A stretch of 64,000 bases of DNA from Crassaminicella indica (GTDB lineage: Bacteria; Bacillota; Clostridia; Peptostreptococcales; Thermotaleaceae), in assembly GCF_019203185.1 (NCBI RefSeq), contig NZ_CP078093.1:186001-250000 (forward strand). The letters run 5' to 3'. A model generated the notes under the pieces. That model saw nothing but the letters and a program-made list of their open reading frames with translations. It ran no database searches and had not been told where the DNA came from. This document shows, piece by piece, positions 1 to 8,823 of this stretch (positions are counted from its first letter, which is position 1; each line of letters opens with the position of its first letter). Made by a program: the position numbers and the translations under genes.

Positions 1-708
1 ACTACATAAAAAAAGCGCTGTATTTCCTATCTCTTCTGTATTTATAAGCCTCTTCATAGGAGTTTTTTCTTCAAATGCTTTTAACATCGTATTAAAATCT
101 TTAATTCCTTTTGCTGCTAATGTTTTTATAGGACCAGCAGAAATTGCATTTACTCTTATATTTTCTTCACCTAAATCATGAGCTAAATACTTTACACTAG
201 CTTCTAATGCTGCTTTTGCTACACCCATTACATTATAGTTTTTAACTACTCTCTCTCCCCCTAAATATGTCAATGCCACTATACTTCCTCCATTAAGCAT
301 AAGAGGCTTTGCATATTTAGCAACTGATACTAAAGAATACGCACTAACCTCTTGTGCCATCATATATCCATCTCTTGATGTATCTACATAGCTTCCTTCA
401 AGCTCTTCCTTTTTTGCATGAGCAATGCTGTGTACAACCCCATGAAGTGTTTCAAATTCACCTCTTAATATATCAAATGTATTTTCTATTTCTGTATCTT
501 TTGTCACATCACAAGAAAGCAAAAGTACATCCTTCATGCCCTCTTGTTCAATAAGCTTTTCGATACTTTTTTTTGTTTTTTCTCCTAAATATGTAAATGC
601 TAATTTTGCTCCTGCTTTATGAAAAACCTTTGCAATTGCCCAGGCAATACTCCATTTATTTGCCACACCCATAATCAAAATATTTTTATCCTTTAATAAA
701 GTACTCAT
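1..708 (-). CDS. fabI: Enoyl-[acyl-carrier-protein] reductase (NADH), FabI type; 3' end outside window
   Basis: Last reductive step of fatty-acid elongation (type II FAS, cytosol): reduces trans-2-enoyl-ACP with NAD(P)H. The reverse strand from an ATG at 708 is open for 236 codons to the window edge, so the C-terminus (about 20-25 residues by comparison with the family) is missing. The N-terminus shows the FabI-type nucleotide-binding start (ILIMGVANKWSIAWAIA) and the catalytic pattern Y-x6-K appears as YNVMGVAKA, followed by LEASVKYLA, typical of FabI rather than FabK, FabL or FabV. An SD-like GGAGATGA lies before the ATG. It begins 12 bp after the stop of the upstream penicillin-binding protein gene, so it is probably the last visible gene of the FHA-SEDS-PBP operon. 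Family assignment is firm. Confidence 0.93.
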   Translation of the reverse strand, partial: MSTLLKDKNILIMGVANKWSIAWAIAKVFHKAGAKLAFTYLGEKTKKSIEKLIEQEGMKDVLLLSCDVTKDTEIENTFDILRGEFETLHGVVHSIAHAKKEELEGSYVDTSRDGYMMAQEVSAYSLVSVAKYAKPLMLNGGSIVALTYLGGERVVKNYNVMGVAKAALEASVKYLAHDLGEENIRVNAISAGPIKTLAAKGIKDFNTMLKAFEEKTPMKRLINTEEIGNTALFLCS

Positions 709-720
709 ATTGTCATCTCC

Positions 721-2121
721 TTATCTCAATCTATCTAGAGCAGTCGCCATAACATCTCCTGCAATAGGAGCTGCACTTTTCCCTCCAGTTATTCCAATAT
801 TCTCTAATACTACAGCAATAGCCACCTTAGGATCATTAGCTGGTGCAAAACCTATAAACCATCCATGTCCTTTTTTTGTCTCATTTTGTGCTGTTCCTGT
901 TTTACCAGCTACCTTTATATTTTTAATTCTTGCATTCTTACCTGATCCTTCTTCTACAACACTAATCATCATTGTCTTCAAATCTTGTGCTACTGCTTTG
1001 CTGCTTGTCCTTGATAAAACTTGAGGATAATTTATTTTCACAGTCCTTCCCTTAGGGTCAATCACCTCCTTTACTAAAATAGGCTTCATCATTTCTCCAT
1101 CATTGGCAATAGCCCCTGCTACCATTGCCATATTCAGCGGAGTAACAAGTATTTTCCCTTGACCAATAGCAGATGCCCCAAGTTCAGGACGCGTCATACT
1201 TCCCTTTGGAAATCTTGATTTTTTTACTTTTAAATCGAATGGAATATACTTATTGAACATATACTTTTCTGCTACATTTCTTAGTTTTTCTTCCCCTAAT
1301 TGAAGTCCAGCTTGACTGAAGAACACATTGCAGGAAACCTCTAAAGCCCTTTTCATATCTAATCTTCCATGAGCTATACCTTTATAATCTTTTAATATAT
1401 ATCCATCAATATTAATAGAACCCTTACAATCAAAAGTTTTTTCTACATTTTTATTTTCTAAAGCTGCTGTGGCAGTTATAGTTTTGAATATAGATCCTGG
1501 TGTATAAAGTCCCATAGTTGCTCGATTAAGAAGAGGACTGTTTTTATCTTCTATAATTTCATTCCATTGATTTTTTATTATAGATGGATCAAAATCTGGC
1601 TTGCTTACCATTGCATAGATTTCTCCAGTTTTAGGATTCATCAAAACAATTGCTCCCTTTTTTCCTCGAAGCTTCCTTTCTGCATAACTTTGAAGCTCAT
1701 GATCAATAGTTAAAATTAAATTATTTCCTTTTTCATTTGTTCCAATAATCTTTTCTGTAATTTCTTGTATAGGATTTTCTTTAATGTTTAATAGCTCATT
1801 ATTATAAGAAGATTCCAATCCTGCTTTTCCATACTCTTTAAAGCTATATCCTATTATATGACTATAAACTCTTCCATATGGATATTTGCGAATTTGATTG
1901 TTCTCCTTTTTTTCGCTATATGCAAGTGTTTTACCATTTCTATCAGCAATAACACCTCTAAGCACATACTCTTCATTTATCCACTGTCTTTTATTATAAT
2001 TGTTACTAACAATTTTTGATGCCTGAAAAACTTCAAAGTAACTTAAGTATACCACTAAACTGATAAAGAGGGTACATAATGCAATAAGAACCTTGATAAT
2101 TCTCTTAGAATTTTTATCCAT
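721..2121 (-). CDS. Class B penicillin-binding protein (peptidoglycan transpeptidase, PbpA/FtsI family)
   Basis: Cross-links peptidoglycan stem peptides; membrane-anchored with the catalytic domain outside. The 466 residues start with one N-terminal membrane anchor (about residues 10-30). The three active-site motifs of penicillin-binding transpeptidases are visible: SIFK (serine nucleophile, in TPGSIFKT), SCN and KTGT (in VAGKTGTAQ). It is shorter than E. coli PBP2 or FtsI because the N-terminal pedestal is reduced, as in other clostridial PbpA-like proteins. Its start lies 1 bp after the stop of the SEDS gene, and the SD sits inside the end of that gene, so translation is probably coupled. 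Co-occurrence with a SEDS polymerase and an FHA protein suggests a dedicated SEDS-PBP pair; whether for division, elongation or sporulation cannot be told. Confidence 0.92.
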   Translation of the reverse strand: MDKNSKRIIKVLIALCTLFISLVVYLSYFEVFQASKIVSNNYNKRQWINEEYVLRGVIADRNGKTLAYSEKKENNQIRKYPYGRVYSHIIGYSFKEYGKAGLESSYNNELLNIKENPIQEITEKIIGTNEKGNNLILTIDHELQSYAERKLRGKKGAIVLMNPKTGEIYAMVSKPDFDPSIIKNQWNEIIEDKNSPLLNRATMGLYTPGSIFKTITATAALENKNVEKTFDCKGSINIDGYILKDYKGIAHGRLDMKRALEVSCNVFFSQAGLQLGEEKLRNVAEKYMFNKYIPFDLKVKKSRFPKGSMTRPELGASAIGQGKILVTPLNMAMVAGAIANDGEMMKPILVKEVIDPKGRTVKINYPQVLSRTSSKAVAQDLKTMMISVVEEGSGKNARIKNIKVAGKTGTAQNETKKGHGWFIGFAPANDPKVAIAVVLENIGITGGKSAAPIAGDVMATALDRLR

Positions 2122-2122
2122 C

Positions 2123-3325
2123 TTATTCCTCCTCTTCAGACGCTACCTGTAAAATTCCTAATGCTGCAAAGCTCGATACCAACGAACTTCCTCCATAACT
2201 AACAAAGGGTAATGTAACACCTGTTAGAGGAATCATTTTTATCACGCCTCCTATAATAATAAATGCTTGAAATCCAAGCATCGTTGTCATTCCTAGAGCA
2301 ATAATTTTTAAAAATCTATTATGCTGTCTTAAAGCAATCTTAAATCCTCTATAGACTAAAATCAAAAATATCATTATTATTCCTATTCCACCAAATATAC
2401 CCATTTCTTCACAAATAGCAGAGAAGATAAAATCTGTATGCACCTCAGGTATAAATTCAGGATGACCAAGACCTATACCTGTACCAAAAAATCCTCCTGA
2501 TGCTATAGCAAATAAAGATTGAGTAATTTGATAGCCTTTGTTATCTATATAACTCCACGGATCAATCCATGTGATCACTCTAACTCTCACATGATTCACC
2601 AAAAAATAACTGATCATTCCAATTATTACAGCTCCTGCTAAATTGTAATATATCCACCTTCTATCTTCTTCAAATATATAGAATATAGTTATAAAAACAA
2701 AATAAAAAATCATTGCTGTTCCCAAATCTCTTTGAATAAACAAAAAACCTATATAAGCATATACAATCGCTAAAAAAATATATAAATTCCATATTTTCTC
2801 TTTATTGCTATAATAAGCTCCTAAAAAAAATATAAATAGTATCTTTATAATTTCTGCAGGCTGAAAGCTAAATCCTCCTATTTTAATCCAATTTGTCGCA
2901 CCTTTTATTCTTGTACCAAAGATTAAAGTTGACAAAAACAAAATCAAGGATAAACCTACATAAAAATTTATCCATTTTTCCCATCCTTTTATATTTTTTG
3001 TCAATGTATAAAATAAAAAGAATGTTGCAATGCCTAACCCAAACCAATAAATCTGCTTAAAGCCAAACGCTGGATTAATTCTATAAATCATGATAATTCC
3101 AATACTTACAAGCATAGTCATGATCAAAAATATGTAATGATCCCCTGAAGAAGTTTTAATAAGAATAAAGTTCGATATATAGATAATAAAGGTCAAAAGT
3201 ATCCCAGTGACTAAAATAAACTTATCAAACCCATCTTTATAAAAATAAAGAAGGAAAATAGCTAAAATATCCATTAAAAATATTAAATTTTGTGGCATCC
3301 TATAAGTAAAAAACTTCTTCATCAT
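2123..3325 (-). CDS. SEDS-family peptidoglycan glycosyltransferase (FtsW/RodA/SpoVE)
   Basis: Polytopic membrane enzyme that polymerises lipid II into glycan strands, working with a class B PBP. The 400 residues are mostly hydrophobic helices (about ten). Family hallmarks are visible: GATNWI and FQPAEIIKI in the first half, the RDLGTAMIF loop, GYQITQSLFAIASGGFFGTGIGLG, and a C-terminal LPFVSYGGSSL. It lies 11 bp downstream of the FHA gene and 1 bp before the PBP gene, all on the reverse strand. Sequence alone does not separate FtsW, RodA and SpoVE with confidence, so no symbol is given. Confidence 0.93.
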   Translation of the reverse strand: MMKKFFTYRMPQNLIFLMDILAIFLLYFYKDGFDKFILVTGILLTFIIYISNFILIKTSSGDHYIFLIMTMLVSIGIIMIYRINPAFGFKQIYWFGLGIATFFLFYTLTKNIKGWEKWINFYVGLSLILFLSTLIFGTRIKGATNWIKIGGFSFQPAEIIKILFIFFLGAYYSNKEKIWNLYIFLAIVYAYIGFLFIQRDLGTAMIFYFVFITIFYIFEEDRRWIYYNLAGAVIIGMISYFLVNHVRVRVITWIDPWSYIDNKGYQITQSLFAIASGGFFGTGIGLGHPEFIPEVHTDFIFSAICEEMGIFGGIGIIMIFLILVYRGFKIALRQHNRFLKIIALGMTTMLGFQAFIIIGGVIKMIPLTGVTLPFVSYGGSSLVSSFAALGILQVASEEEE

Positions 3326-3336
3326 AATACACCTCT

Positions 3337-3765
3337 TTAATCATTGCTTACATACAAAAATTCTACTTGCCCAAATTTAATACGATCTCCATTTTTTAAT
3401 TTGACAGCATCTATAATCCTATCTCCATTTAGATATGTCCCGTTAGCACTATCTAAATCTTCAACAAAATATTCGCCTTCATCTAAAATGATTTTTAAAT
3501 GTTGATTAGAAATATATGGATCATTTATGACTACATCATTTTCCTTTTTCCTACCAATAGTCATCGTAGCATCTAATGTATATACTTCCTTGATCTTAAA
3601 GGGCAACTGATCCTTTCTATTTATTAATTTTAAATATGGATAATGATCTATTCCATCGCTCATGCTTTTTATATCTAAGTAAATTAGTCGAATAATCCCT
3701 AAAATAAACATATAGATAATAAAAATAAAAATATATCGAAATATTAAAGACAATAAATTAAACAT
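3337..3765 (-). CDS. Membrane-anchored FHA-domain protein
   Basis: About 142 residues: one N-terminal transmembrane segment, then a forkhead-associated domain that binds phosphothreonine peptides. FHA signature residues are visible: TIGRKKENDVVI, then SNQHLKI, then DSANGTYLNG. I chose the ATG at 3765 because an AGGTGA ribosome site stands just before it; an in-frame TTG 15 bp upstream is a poorer choice. It is first in the operon with the SEDS and PBP genes. In other Firmicutes, FHA proteins in this position link Ser/Thr kinase (PrkC/Stk) signalling to cell-wall synthesis; that role here is inferred from context. Confidence 0.85.
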   Translation of the reverse strand: MFNLLSLIFRYIFIFIIYMFILGIIRLIYLDIKSMSDGIDHYPYLKLINRKDQLPFKIKEVYTLDATMTIGRKKENDVVINDPYISNQHLKIILDEGEYFVEDLDSANGTYLNGDRIIDAVKLKNGDRIKFGQVEFLYVSND

Positions 3766-3841
3766 GCCATCACCTGCCAATTTTCATCTATTCTACTACC
3801 ATTATACAAAATAATAGCATATAAAAATATTAAATGTTATA

Positions 3842-3909
3842 GATAAACAACATTAACATAAAAAAGAAATATATAAAGATAAGTGAGCTTTGATATTGTA
3901 AAAGCTACA
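3842..3909 (+). repeat. Fragment of the dispersed 230-bp repeat (left end)
   Basis: Begins GATAAACAACATTAACAT directly after a TATA at 3838-3841 and follows the left arm of the full copies (AAGAAATATATAAAGATAAG) for about 50 bp, then drifts. No right end is visible. It sits between the pepF terminator and the start of the FHA gene. Confidence 0.7.
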
Positions 3910-3936
3910 ACTGTATACACATACAGTTATAGCTTT
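3901..3936 (-). terminator. Rho-independent terminator of pepF
   Basis: A 16-bp stem with one internal mismatch (AAAGCTACAACTGTAT paired with ATACAGTTATAGCTTT) and a 4-nt loop, immediately after the pepF stop on the reverse strand. The U tract is short. Confidence 0.75.
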
Positions 3937-3939
3937 TCT

Positions 3940-5766
3940 CTACTTAAGCATTTTTTCCATTTCATCTACTAACTTTTCAAACACTTTTAATGCATTATGT
4001 ATAGGCTCTGTTGTAGTCATATCTACACCTGCTCCCTTAAGGAGATTAATAGGATAATCTGATCCTCCTCCCTTTAAGAAGCTTAAATATCTTTCTACTG
4101 CTACATCTCCTTCTTTTAATATCTTTTGAGATAAAGAAATAGCTGCAGCATATCCAGTAGCATATTTGTAAACATAATATGCATTGTAAAAATGAGGAAT
4201 TCTTGCCCACTCCATTTTGATTTCATCATCAATCACTAAATCTTGTCCATAATATTTTTTATTTAAGTCTATATAAATTTCACAAAGTGTTTCTGGTGTT
4301 AACGCCTCACCTTTTTCAGCCTTTTCATGGATAATTTTTTCAAATTTTGCAAACATGGTTTGTCTGAAAACAGTTCCTCTAAATTGTTCTAAATAATGAT
4401 TCATCAAATACATCTTCGTATTTATATCCTTGCTATTTTTAAGTAAATGCTCCATCAGCAAAGCTTCATTCACAGTTGATGCAACCTCTGCAACAAATAT
4501 AGTATATCCACCATAAATATATGGTTGATTTTTATGAGAATAATATGAATGGAGCGAATGTCCCATTTCATGGGCAATCGTAAATATATCATGTATAGTA
4601 TCTTGATAATTCAACAATACATAAGGAGGACTCGTATAGCTTCCAAAAGAATAAGCACCACTAGTTTTTCCTTCATTTTCATATACATCAATCCAGCCTT
4701 CATTGAATCCTTTTTCAAGAATTTCTATGTACTCTTTTCCTAAAGGCTTTAATCCTTCTTTTACCTTTTCTTTTGCTTCTTCATAAGGTACTTTTATATT
4801 CACTTCTTTTATAATAGGAGTGTATAAATCATACATATGAAGCTTTTCTACACCTAATGCTTTTTTACGAAGTCTTACATATCGATACATAGCATCTAGA
4901 TGTTTTTCTACTGCATCAATCAAATTCGTATAAACAGCTACAGGAATATTATCTCCATCTAATGCTGCATGAAGTGATGAAGGATATTTTCTTACTCTAG
5001 CATAAAAAGCATCCTTCTTAACACTATAATTTAAAGTAGAAGCAATAGTATTTTTTTGTTTTTCGTAGGAACTATATAGTGCTTTAAAAGCATCTTTTCG
5101 TACCCTTCGATCACTGCTTTCTAAAAATTTTATATATCTGCCTTTTGTTACCTCAACCTCTTCACCATTTTCATCTATAATGGTTGGAAATTTTATATCT
5201 GCATTGTTGATCATGCCAAATATATTTTTAGGTGCAGCTGCTAATTCACCCATTTGGGCTAAAATTTGTTCTTCCTCTTTTGATAAAATATGTTCTTTCT
5301 GTCTAAGAATTTCTTCTAAATAAAAAGCATATAATTTTAATCCTTCATTTTCATTTAAAAATAATCTTATTCTGTCCTCGGGAATAGCTGTAATCTCTGG
5401 TACCATAAAAGATAGAGTGCTTTGTACTTCTACAGCTAATCCCTGTGCTTTATCTGTCATAGCCTGATATTTTGTTACTGTATTATCTTCATCCTTTCTC
5501 ATTCTTGCATATACAAACACATTCTCAAGCTTTAAAGAAATTTCATCCTGAAGCTTAAGTGCTTCAAGCAAAGATTCTGATGATTTACCTAGCTTGCCAA
5601 TATATTTTGCAGCCTCTCCTACCTTTTGTTTTATGTCTAATATGTCTTTTTCCCAAAGCTCATCATTTTCATACATCTGCTCTAGCTTCCATTTATACTT
5701 TTGAGGTATATCTTTTCTTTTTGGAATTTGTTTTGATTTATTCATAATATTTTGTGGAAAAACCAC
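3940..5766 (-). CDS. pepF: Oligoendopeptidase F (M3 metallopeptidase)
   Basis: Cytosolic zinc peptidase that degrades medium-length oligopeptides. It has about 600 residues, the usual PepF length. The zinc site is seen as HEMGH (in FTIAHEMGHSLHSYYS), with the downstream glutamate in VAEVASTVNEALL; the C-terminal part (FYNAYYVYKYATGYAAA) is typical of PepF. The start is uncertain. The GTG at 5766 follows AAAGGAGG by only 2 nt, too close for normal initiation, while the next ATG, seven codons inside (5745, beginning MNKSKQIPK), is rather far from it. The gene is monocistronic, divergent from the DRTGG gene, and ends in its own terminator. A second, more distant M3 peptidase lies at 50.4-52.1 kb. 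Confidence 0.93.
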   Translation of the reverse strand: MVFPQNIMNKSKQIPKRKDIPQKYKWKLEQMYENDELWEKDILDIKQKVGEAAKYIGKLGKSSESLLEALKLQDEISLKLENVFVYARMRKDEDNTVTKYQAMTDKAQGLAVEVQSTLSFMVPEITAIPEDRIRLFLNENEGLKLYAFYLEEILRQKEHILSKEEEQILAQMGELAAAPKNIFGMINNADIKFPTIIDENGEEVEVTKGRYIKFLESSDRRVRKDAFKALYSSYEKQKNTIASTLNYSVKKDAFYARVRKYPSSLHAALDGDNIPVAVYTNLIDAVEKHLDAMYRYVRLRKKALGVEKLHMYDLYTPIIKEVNIKVPYEEAKEKVKEGLKPLGKEYIEILEKGFNEGWIDVYENEGKTSGAYSFGSYTSPPYVLLNYQDTIHDIFTIAHEMGHSLHSYYSHKNQPYIYGGYTIFVAEVASTVNEALLMEHLLKNSKDINTKMYLMNHYLEQFRGTVFRQTMFAKFEKIIHEKAEKGEALTPETLCEIYIDLNKKYYGQDLVIDDEIKMEWARIPHFYNAYYVYKYATGYAAAISLSQKILKEGDVAVERYLSFLKGGGSDYPINLLKGAGVDMTTTEPIHNALKVFEKLVDEMEKMLK

Positions 5767-5924
5767 ATCCTCCTTTCATTTTTATAGCTCTATTTAAAGG
5801 ATTGGATTATTTATCCTATATTATACTTAATAATATCATAATTATTGTTAAATAATAAACTTTTTTCCAAACCGTTTTATAAGTTATCAACCTATAGTAT
5901 AATATCTTTATTGGAGGTGTTTGC

Positions 5925-6278
5925 TTGAAATTATCTGAAATAATAGATATTCTTTCTGCAGAAATTTATACGAAAAATATAGATTTTGATATTTCTTTTG
6001 ACTATGGAAGAGCTTCTGATTTATTAAGTGATGTTTTAAGAGATGATGTTTTGAGAAACCCTACACACAACTGTATTTTTCTTACAGGACTCATCAATTT
6101 GCAAGTCATAAGAACTGCTGAAATGATGGACGTTAAAGGGATTGTATTTGTTAGAGGTAAAAAACCATCTAAAGAGATGATTGAACTTGCATCAGCTCAT
6201 GACATTATATTATTGGGTACAAAATATAAGTTATATAAATGCTGTGGCTTACTATACAGTCACGGTTTACATGATTAA
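5925..6278 (+). CDS. DRTGG-domain protein next to a hydrogenase-like protein
   Basis: Small (117 residues) soluble protein starting with TTG behind GGAGGTGTTTGC. The fold pattern (KGIVFVRGKKPSKEMIELA, then HDIILLGTKYKLYKCCGLLY) matches stand-alone DRTGG-domain proteins, a ligand-binding module also found in phosphotransacetylases and CBS proteins. The ligand is unknown. It is followed after 11 bp by an iron-sulfur protein with an [FeFe]-hydrogenase-type C-terminal domain; the two are commonly neighbours in Clostridia, suggesting a shared sensory or electron-transfer task. That role is inference. Confidence 0.75.
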   Translation: MKLSEIIDILSAEIYTKNIDFDISFDYGRASDLLSDVLRDDVLRNPTHNCIFLTGLINLQVIRTAEMMDVKGIVFVRGKKPSKEMIELASAHDIILLGTKYKLYKCCGLLYSHGLHD

Positions 6279-6289
6279 GGGGTGATGAT

Positions 6290-7576
6290 ATGACTGAACA
6301 TTTCCATTCTGTCATATTAGAAGAAGATAAATGTATCGGTTGTACAAATTGTATTAAAAGATGCCCTACAGAAGCCATAAGAGTAAAAAGAGGAAAAGCT
6401 AAAATCATAAAAGAAAGATGTATTGATTGTGGCGAATGTATTCGCATCTGCCCACAGCATGCAAAAAACAGTATTTCTGACTCCTTAGAAAGCATCCATA
6501 ATTTTAAATATAAAGTCGCACTCCCTGCACCTACTTTATTAGGTCAATTTGATATAAATACAAAACCCATAAAGATTTTATCTGCACTAAAAGCACTCGG
6601 TTTTGATGATGTATACGAAGTATCTAGAGGAGCTGATATTGTATCAAATTATACAAGAGAGCTATTAAAAATCACCTCTAAGCTACCCCTTATTTCATCA
6701 TCTTGCCCAGTTATCGTAAGACTTATACAAATTAGATTTCCAAGTCTTATTGACAATATTGTTCCTATCGAATCTCCTATGGAAGTAGCTGCTATGCTTG
6801 CAAGGGAAAAATCTATTCAAAAAACAGGTCTCTCACCTTCTGATATCGGTATTTTCTTTATTAGTCCGTGTCCTGCAAAAATTAGTAGCGTTAAAAACCC
6901 ATTAGGAAATAATCATTCCCATGTAGATGGTGTTATTTCTATAAAATCTGTATATCCATACGTTCAAAAAAATCTAAAAAAGAATATTAAAGATGAATCA
7001 TCTGAATTTTATGATTCTGGAAAAGCTATAGGTTGGGCAAGAGCTGGCGGTGAAACATATTCTTTAGATATAGAAAACTACTTGTGTGTGGATGGTATAG
7101 AAAATGTTATAAAAATACTAGATGAAATTGAAAATGGACAATTAGAAGGAATCGAATTTGTAGAATGTCTAGCTTGCATTAACGGTTGTGTAGGAGGTTC
7201 TTTAACTGTAGAAAATCCATTTATCGCTAGAAACAGAATTAGAAAGCTTTCACAGCAATATATGAAAAACAAAGAAATTCAATTAAATAAAACACTCAAG
7301 GATTTCATGTTAAAAGAAAAAATTCATCCAAAAAATGTTCGCAAATTAGATGATAATATTATGGAAGCTATGAAAAAAATGGAAAAAATCGATCAAATAT
7401 ATGAGCTATTACCTGATTTAGACTGCGGTGCTTGTGGATCACCTTCATGTAGAGCTCTTGCAGAAGATATTGTTTTAGGCTACTCTGATTTAGATGACTG
7501 CATGATTTTATTTAGAGATAAAGTAAAAAATCTGCTTTTCAAGAAAAATAATATAATAAAAGATGAAGAGGTGTAA
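6290..7576 (+). CDS. Iron-sulfur protein with [FeFe]-hydrogenase-like large-subunit domain
   Basis: 428 residues. Domains in order: two ferredoxin [4Fe-4S] motifs (CIGCTNCIKRCP and CIDCGECIRICP, residues about 16-60); a hydrogenase large-subunit C-terminal-like domain (about 75-330); and a C-terminal 4Fe-4S module (CGACGSPSC, about 385-400). The four cysteines that bind the [4Fe-4S] part of the H-cluster are kept (SSSCP, SPCPAK, and ACINGC, which gives two). The proton-relay cysteine of true hydrogenases (TSCCP) is a serine here, and the glutamate after MPCxxK is also replaced. It is therefore unlikely to be a normal hydrogenase; a redox sensor or electron-transfer role is more plausible. It is co-transcribed with the DRTGG gene upstream and ends in a terminator that overlaps its stop codon. 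Confidence 0.85.
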   Translation: MTEHFHSVILEEDKCIGCTNCIKRCPTEAIRVKRGKAKIIKERCIDCGECIRICPQHAKNSISDSLESIHNFKYKVALPAPTLLGQFDINTKPIKILSALKALGFDDVYEVSRGADIVSNYTRELLKITSKLPLISSSCPVIVRLIQIRFPSLIDNIVPIESPMEVAAMLAREKSIQKTGLSPSDIGIFFISPCPAKISSVKNPLGNNHSHVDGVISIKSVYPYVQKNLKKNIKDESSEFYDSGKAIGWARAGGETYSLDIENYLCVDGIENVIKILDEIENGQLEGIEFVECLACINGCVGGSLTVENPFIARNRIRKLSQQYMKNKEIQLNKTLKDFMLKEKIHPKNVRKLDDNIMEAMKKMEKIDQIYELLPDLDCGACGSPSCRALAEDIVLGYSDLDDCMILFRDKVKNLLFKKNNIIKDEEV

Positions 7577-7593
7577 TTTTTAGCACCTCTTTT
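7566..7593 (+). terminator. Terminator of the DRTGG/hydrogenase-like operon
   Basis: Stem AAGAGGTG paired with CACCTCTT around a 10-nt loop, followed by TTTATTT. The 5' arm overlaps the last codons and the stop. Confidence 0.8.
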
Positions 7594-7681
7594 ATTTATG
7601 TAATAAAATATAGTTTGTCATTTGTTATATGGCTATTTTTTTTGCATATAATTATATATCAACTGATTTAGAGGTGTTCCT

Positions 7682-8749
7682 ATGAATCATCCCTTTGAAA
7701 AATACCTTCCCATAATAACTAGGATTTTCATTATAGCTTTTATTGTTTTAAGTATATATTTTATATCTACAACTCTTATTTTTTATGTTTTGCCCTTTAT
7801 CCTCAGCTGGATAATAGCAACGATCCTTGAACCTATCATTCACTTTTTAAATAAGGTTTTAAAGCTTTCTCGAAGCACCTGCACATTAATAACAATATGT
7901 TTTTTTGTCATATTCATTGGTTTCATCATAGCACTTATTGGAGGTATGATCATTATACAATTAACAAATTTATCTTTAGAGCTTTCTCAATATCCAAAAA
8001 AGCTATATCTTCACAGCAGCGACTTAGTAAAAAAAATGCAAGCTTTATATATACAATTACCTCCTGATCTTGCAGCATCTATTAGTAATGCTATTAATAG
8101 CATATTTCAAAATTTAACATCCTTCGTAGGGAAATTTATTGCATCTTTATTAACTTTTATTTCAGCTATTCCAAGTTTCTTTACATTTTTACTAGTAACT
8201 ATTTTATCTACGTTTTTTATGGCTAGAGATAAAAATAAGATCAAGAAATTTATTAAAACCCAAATACCTACATATGCTCTTTCAAAAAGCATCGTTTTAA
8301 AGAAAGATCTGCTCCTCGCATTAACAGGTTATATAAAAGCACAAATCATTTTAATGTTTATCACCTTTATAGAAAGTGCTATAGGACTAAGCATTATAGG
8401 CATTCAGTATTCTTTAATCATTGCATTTTTTGCTAGCATCATAGACGCTCTTCCAATCCTCGGTACTGGCTGCATATATATACCTCTTATAATATGGAAA
8501 ATATTCACAAATTCATATGATGATGCAGTTGGACTAATTCTACTATACATCATAATTATACTAATAAGGCAATTACTCGAACCAAAAATTTTAGGAAGTC
8601 AAATAGGTCTTTATCCTCTAGCAACCCTTATATCTATGTATATAGGATTAAAAATATTTGGTATTTTTGGACTAATCATCGGTCCTGTTTCCTTAATCTT
8701 CTTCATGGCACTACAAAAGGTTAATATTTTACCTAAATGGAAAGAATAA
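7682..8749 (+). CDS. ytvI: AI-2E/PerM family membrane protein, YtvI-like (sporulation)
   Basis: 355 residues with about eight transmembrane helices, the topology of the AI-2E exporter/PerM family: N-terminal helix pair, a soluble stretch rich in lysine around residues 100-135, then helices with the family patterns IDALPILGTG and LLEPKILGSQIGLYPLATLISMY (read in pieces). Among Firmicutes the closest named type is the sporulation integral membrane protein YtvI; the substrate is unknown. SD is GAGGTG 6 nt before the ATG. Single gene between two terminated or independently promoted units. Confidence 0.8.
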   Translation: MNHPFEKYLPIITRIFIIAFIVLSIYFISTTLIFYVLPFILSWIIATILEPIIHFLNKVLKLSRSTCTLITICFFVIFIGFIIALIGGMIIIQLTNLSLELSQYPKKLYLHSSDLVKKMQALYIQLPPDLAASISNAINSIFQNLTSFVGKFIASLLTFISAIPSFFTFLLVTILSTFFMARDKNKIKKFIKTQIPTYALSKSIVLKKDLLLALTGYIKAQIILMFITFIESAIGLSIIGIQYSLIIAFFASIIDALPILGTGCIYIPLIIWKIFTNSYDDAVGLILLYIIIILIRQLLEPKILGSQIGLYPLATLISMYIGLKIFGIFGLIIGPVSLIFFMALQKVNILPKWKE

Positions 8750-8756
8750 TTTTTTC

Positions 8757-8784
8757 TTTACAAAAATTGCATTTATGTTATAAT
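8757..8784 (+). promoter_or_regulatory. SigA-type promoter of the long glutamine synthetase gene
   Basis: TTTACA (8757-8762), 16-bp spacer, TATAAT (8779-8784). It lies 40 bp before the ATG, leaving only a short leader with no room for an ANTAR-type or riboswitch leader. Confidence 0.65.
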
Positions 8785-8823
8785 TATCCGATATAGTAAT
8801 AATTTAGGACAAGGGGTGAAAAT

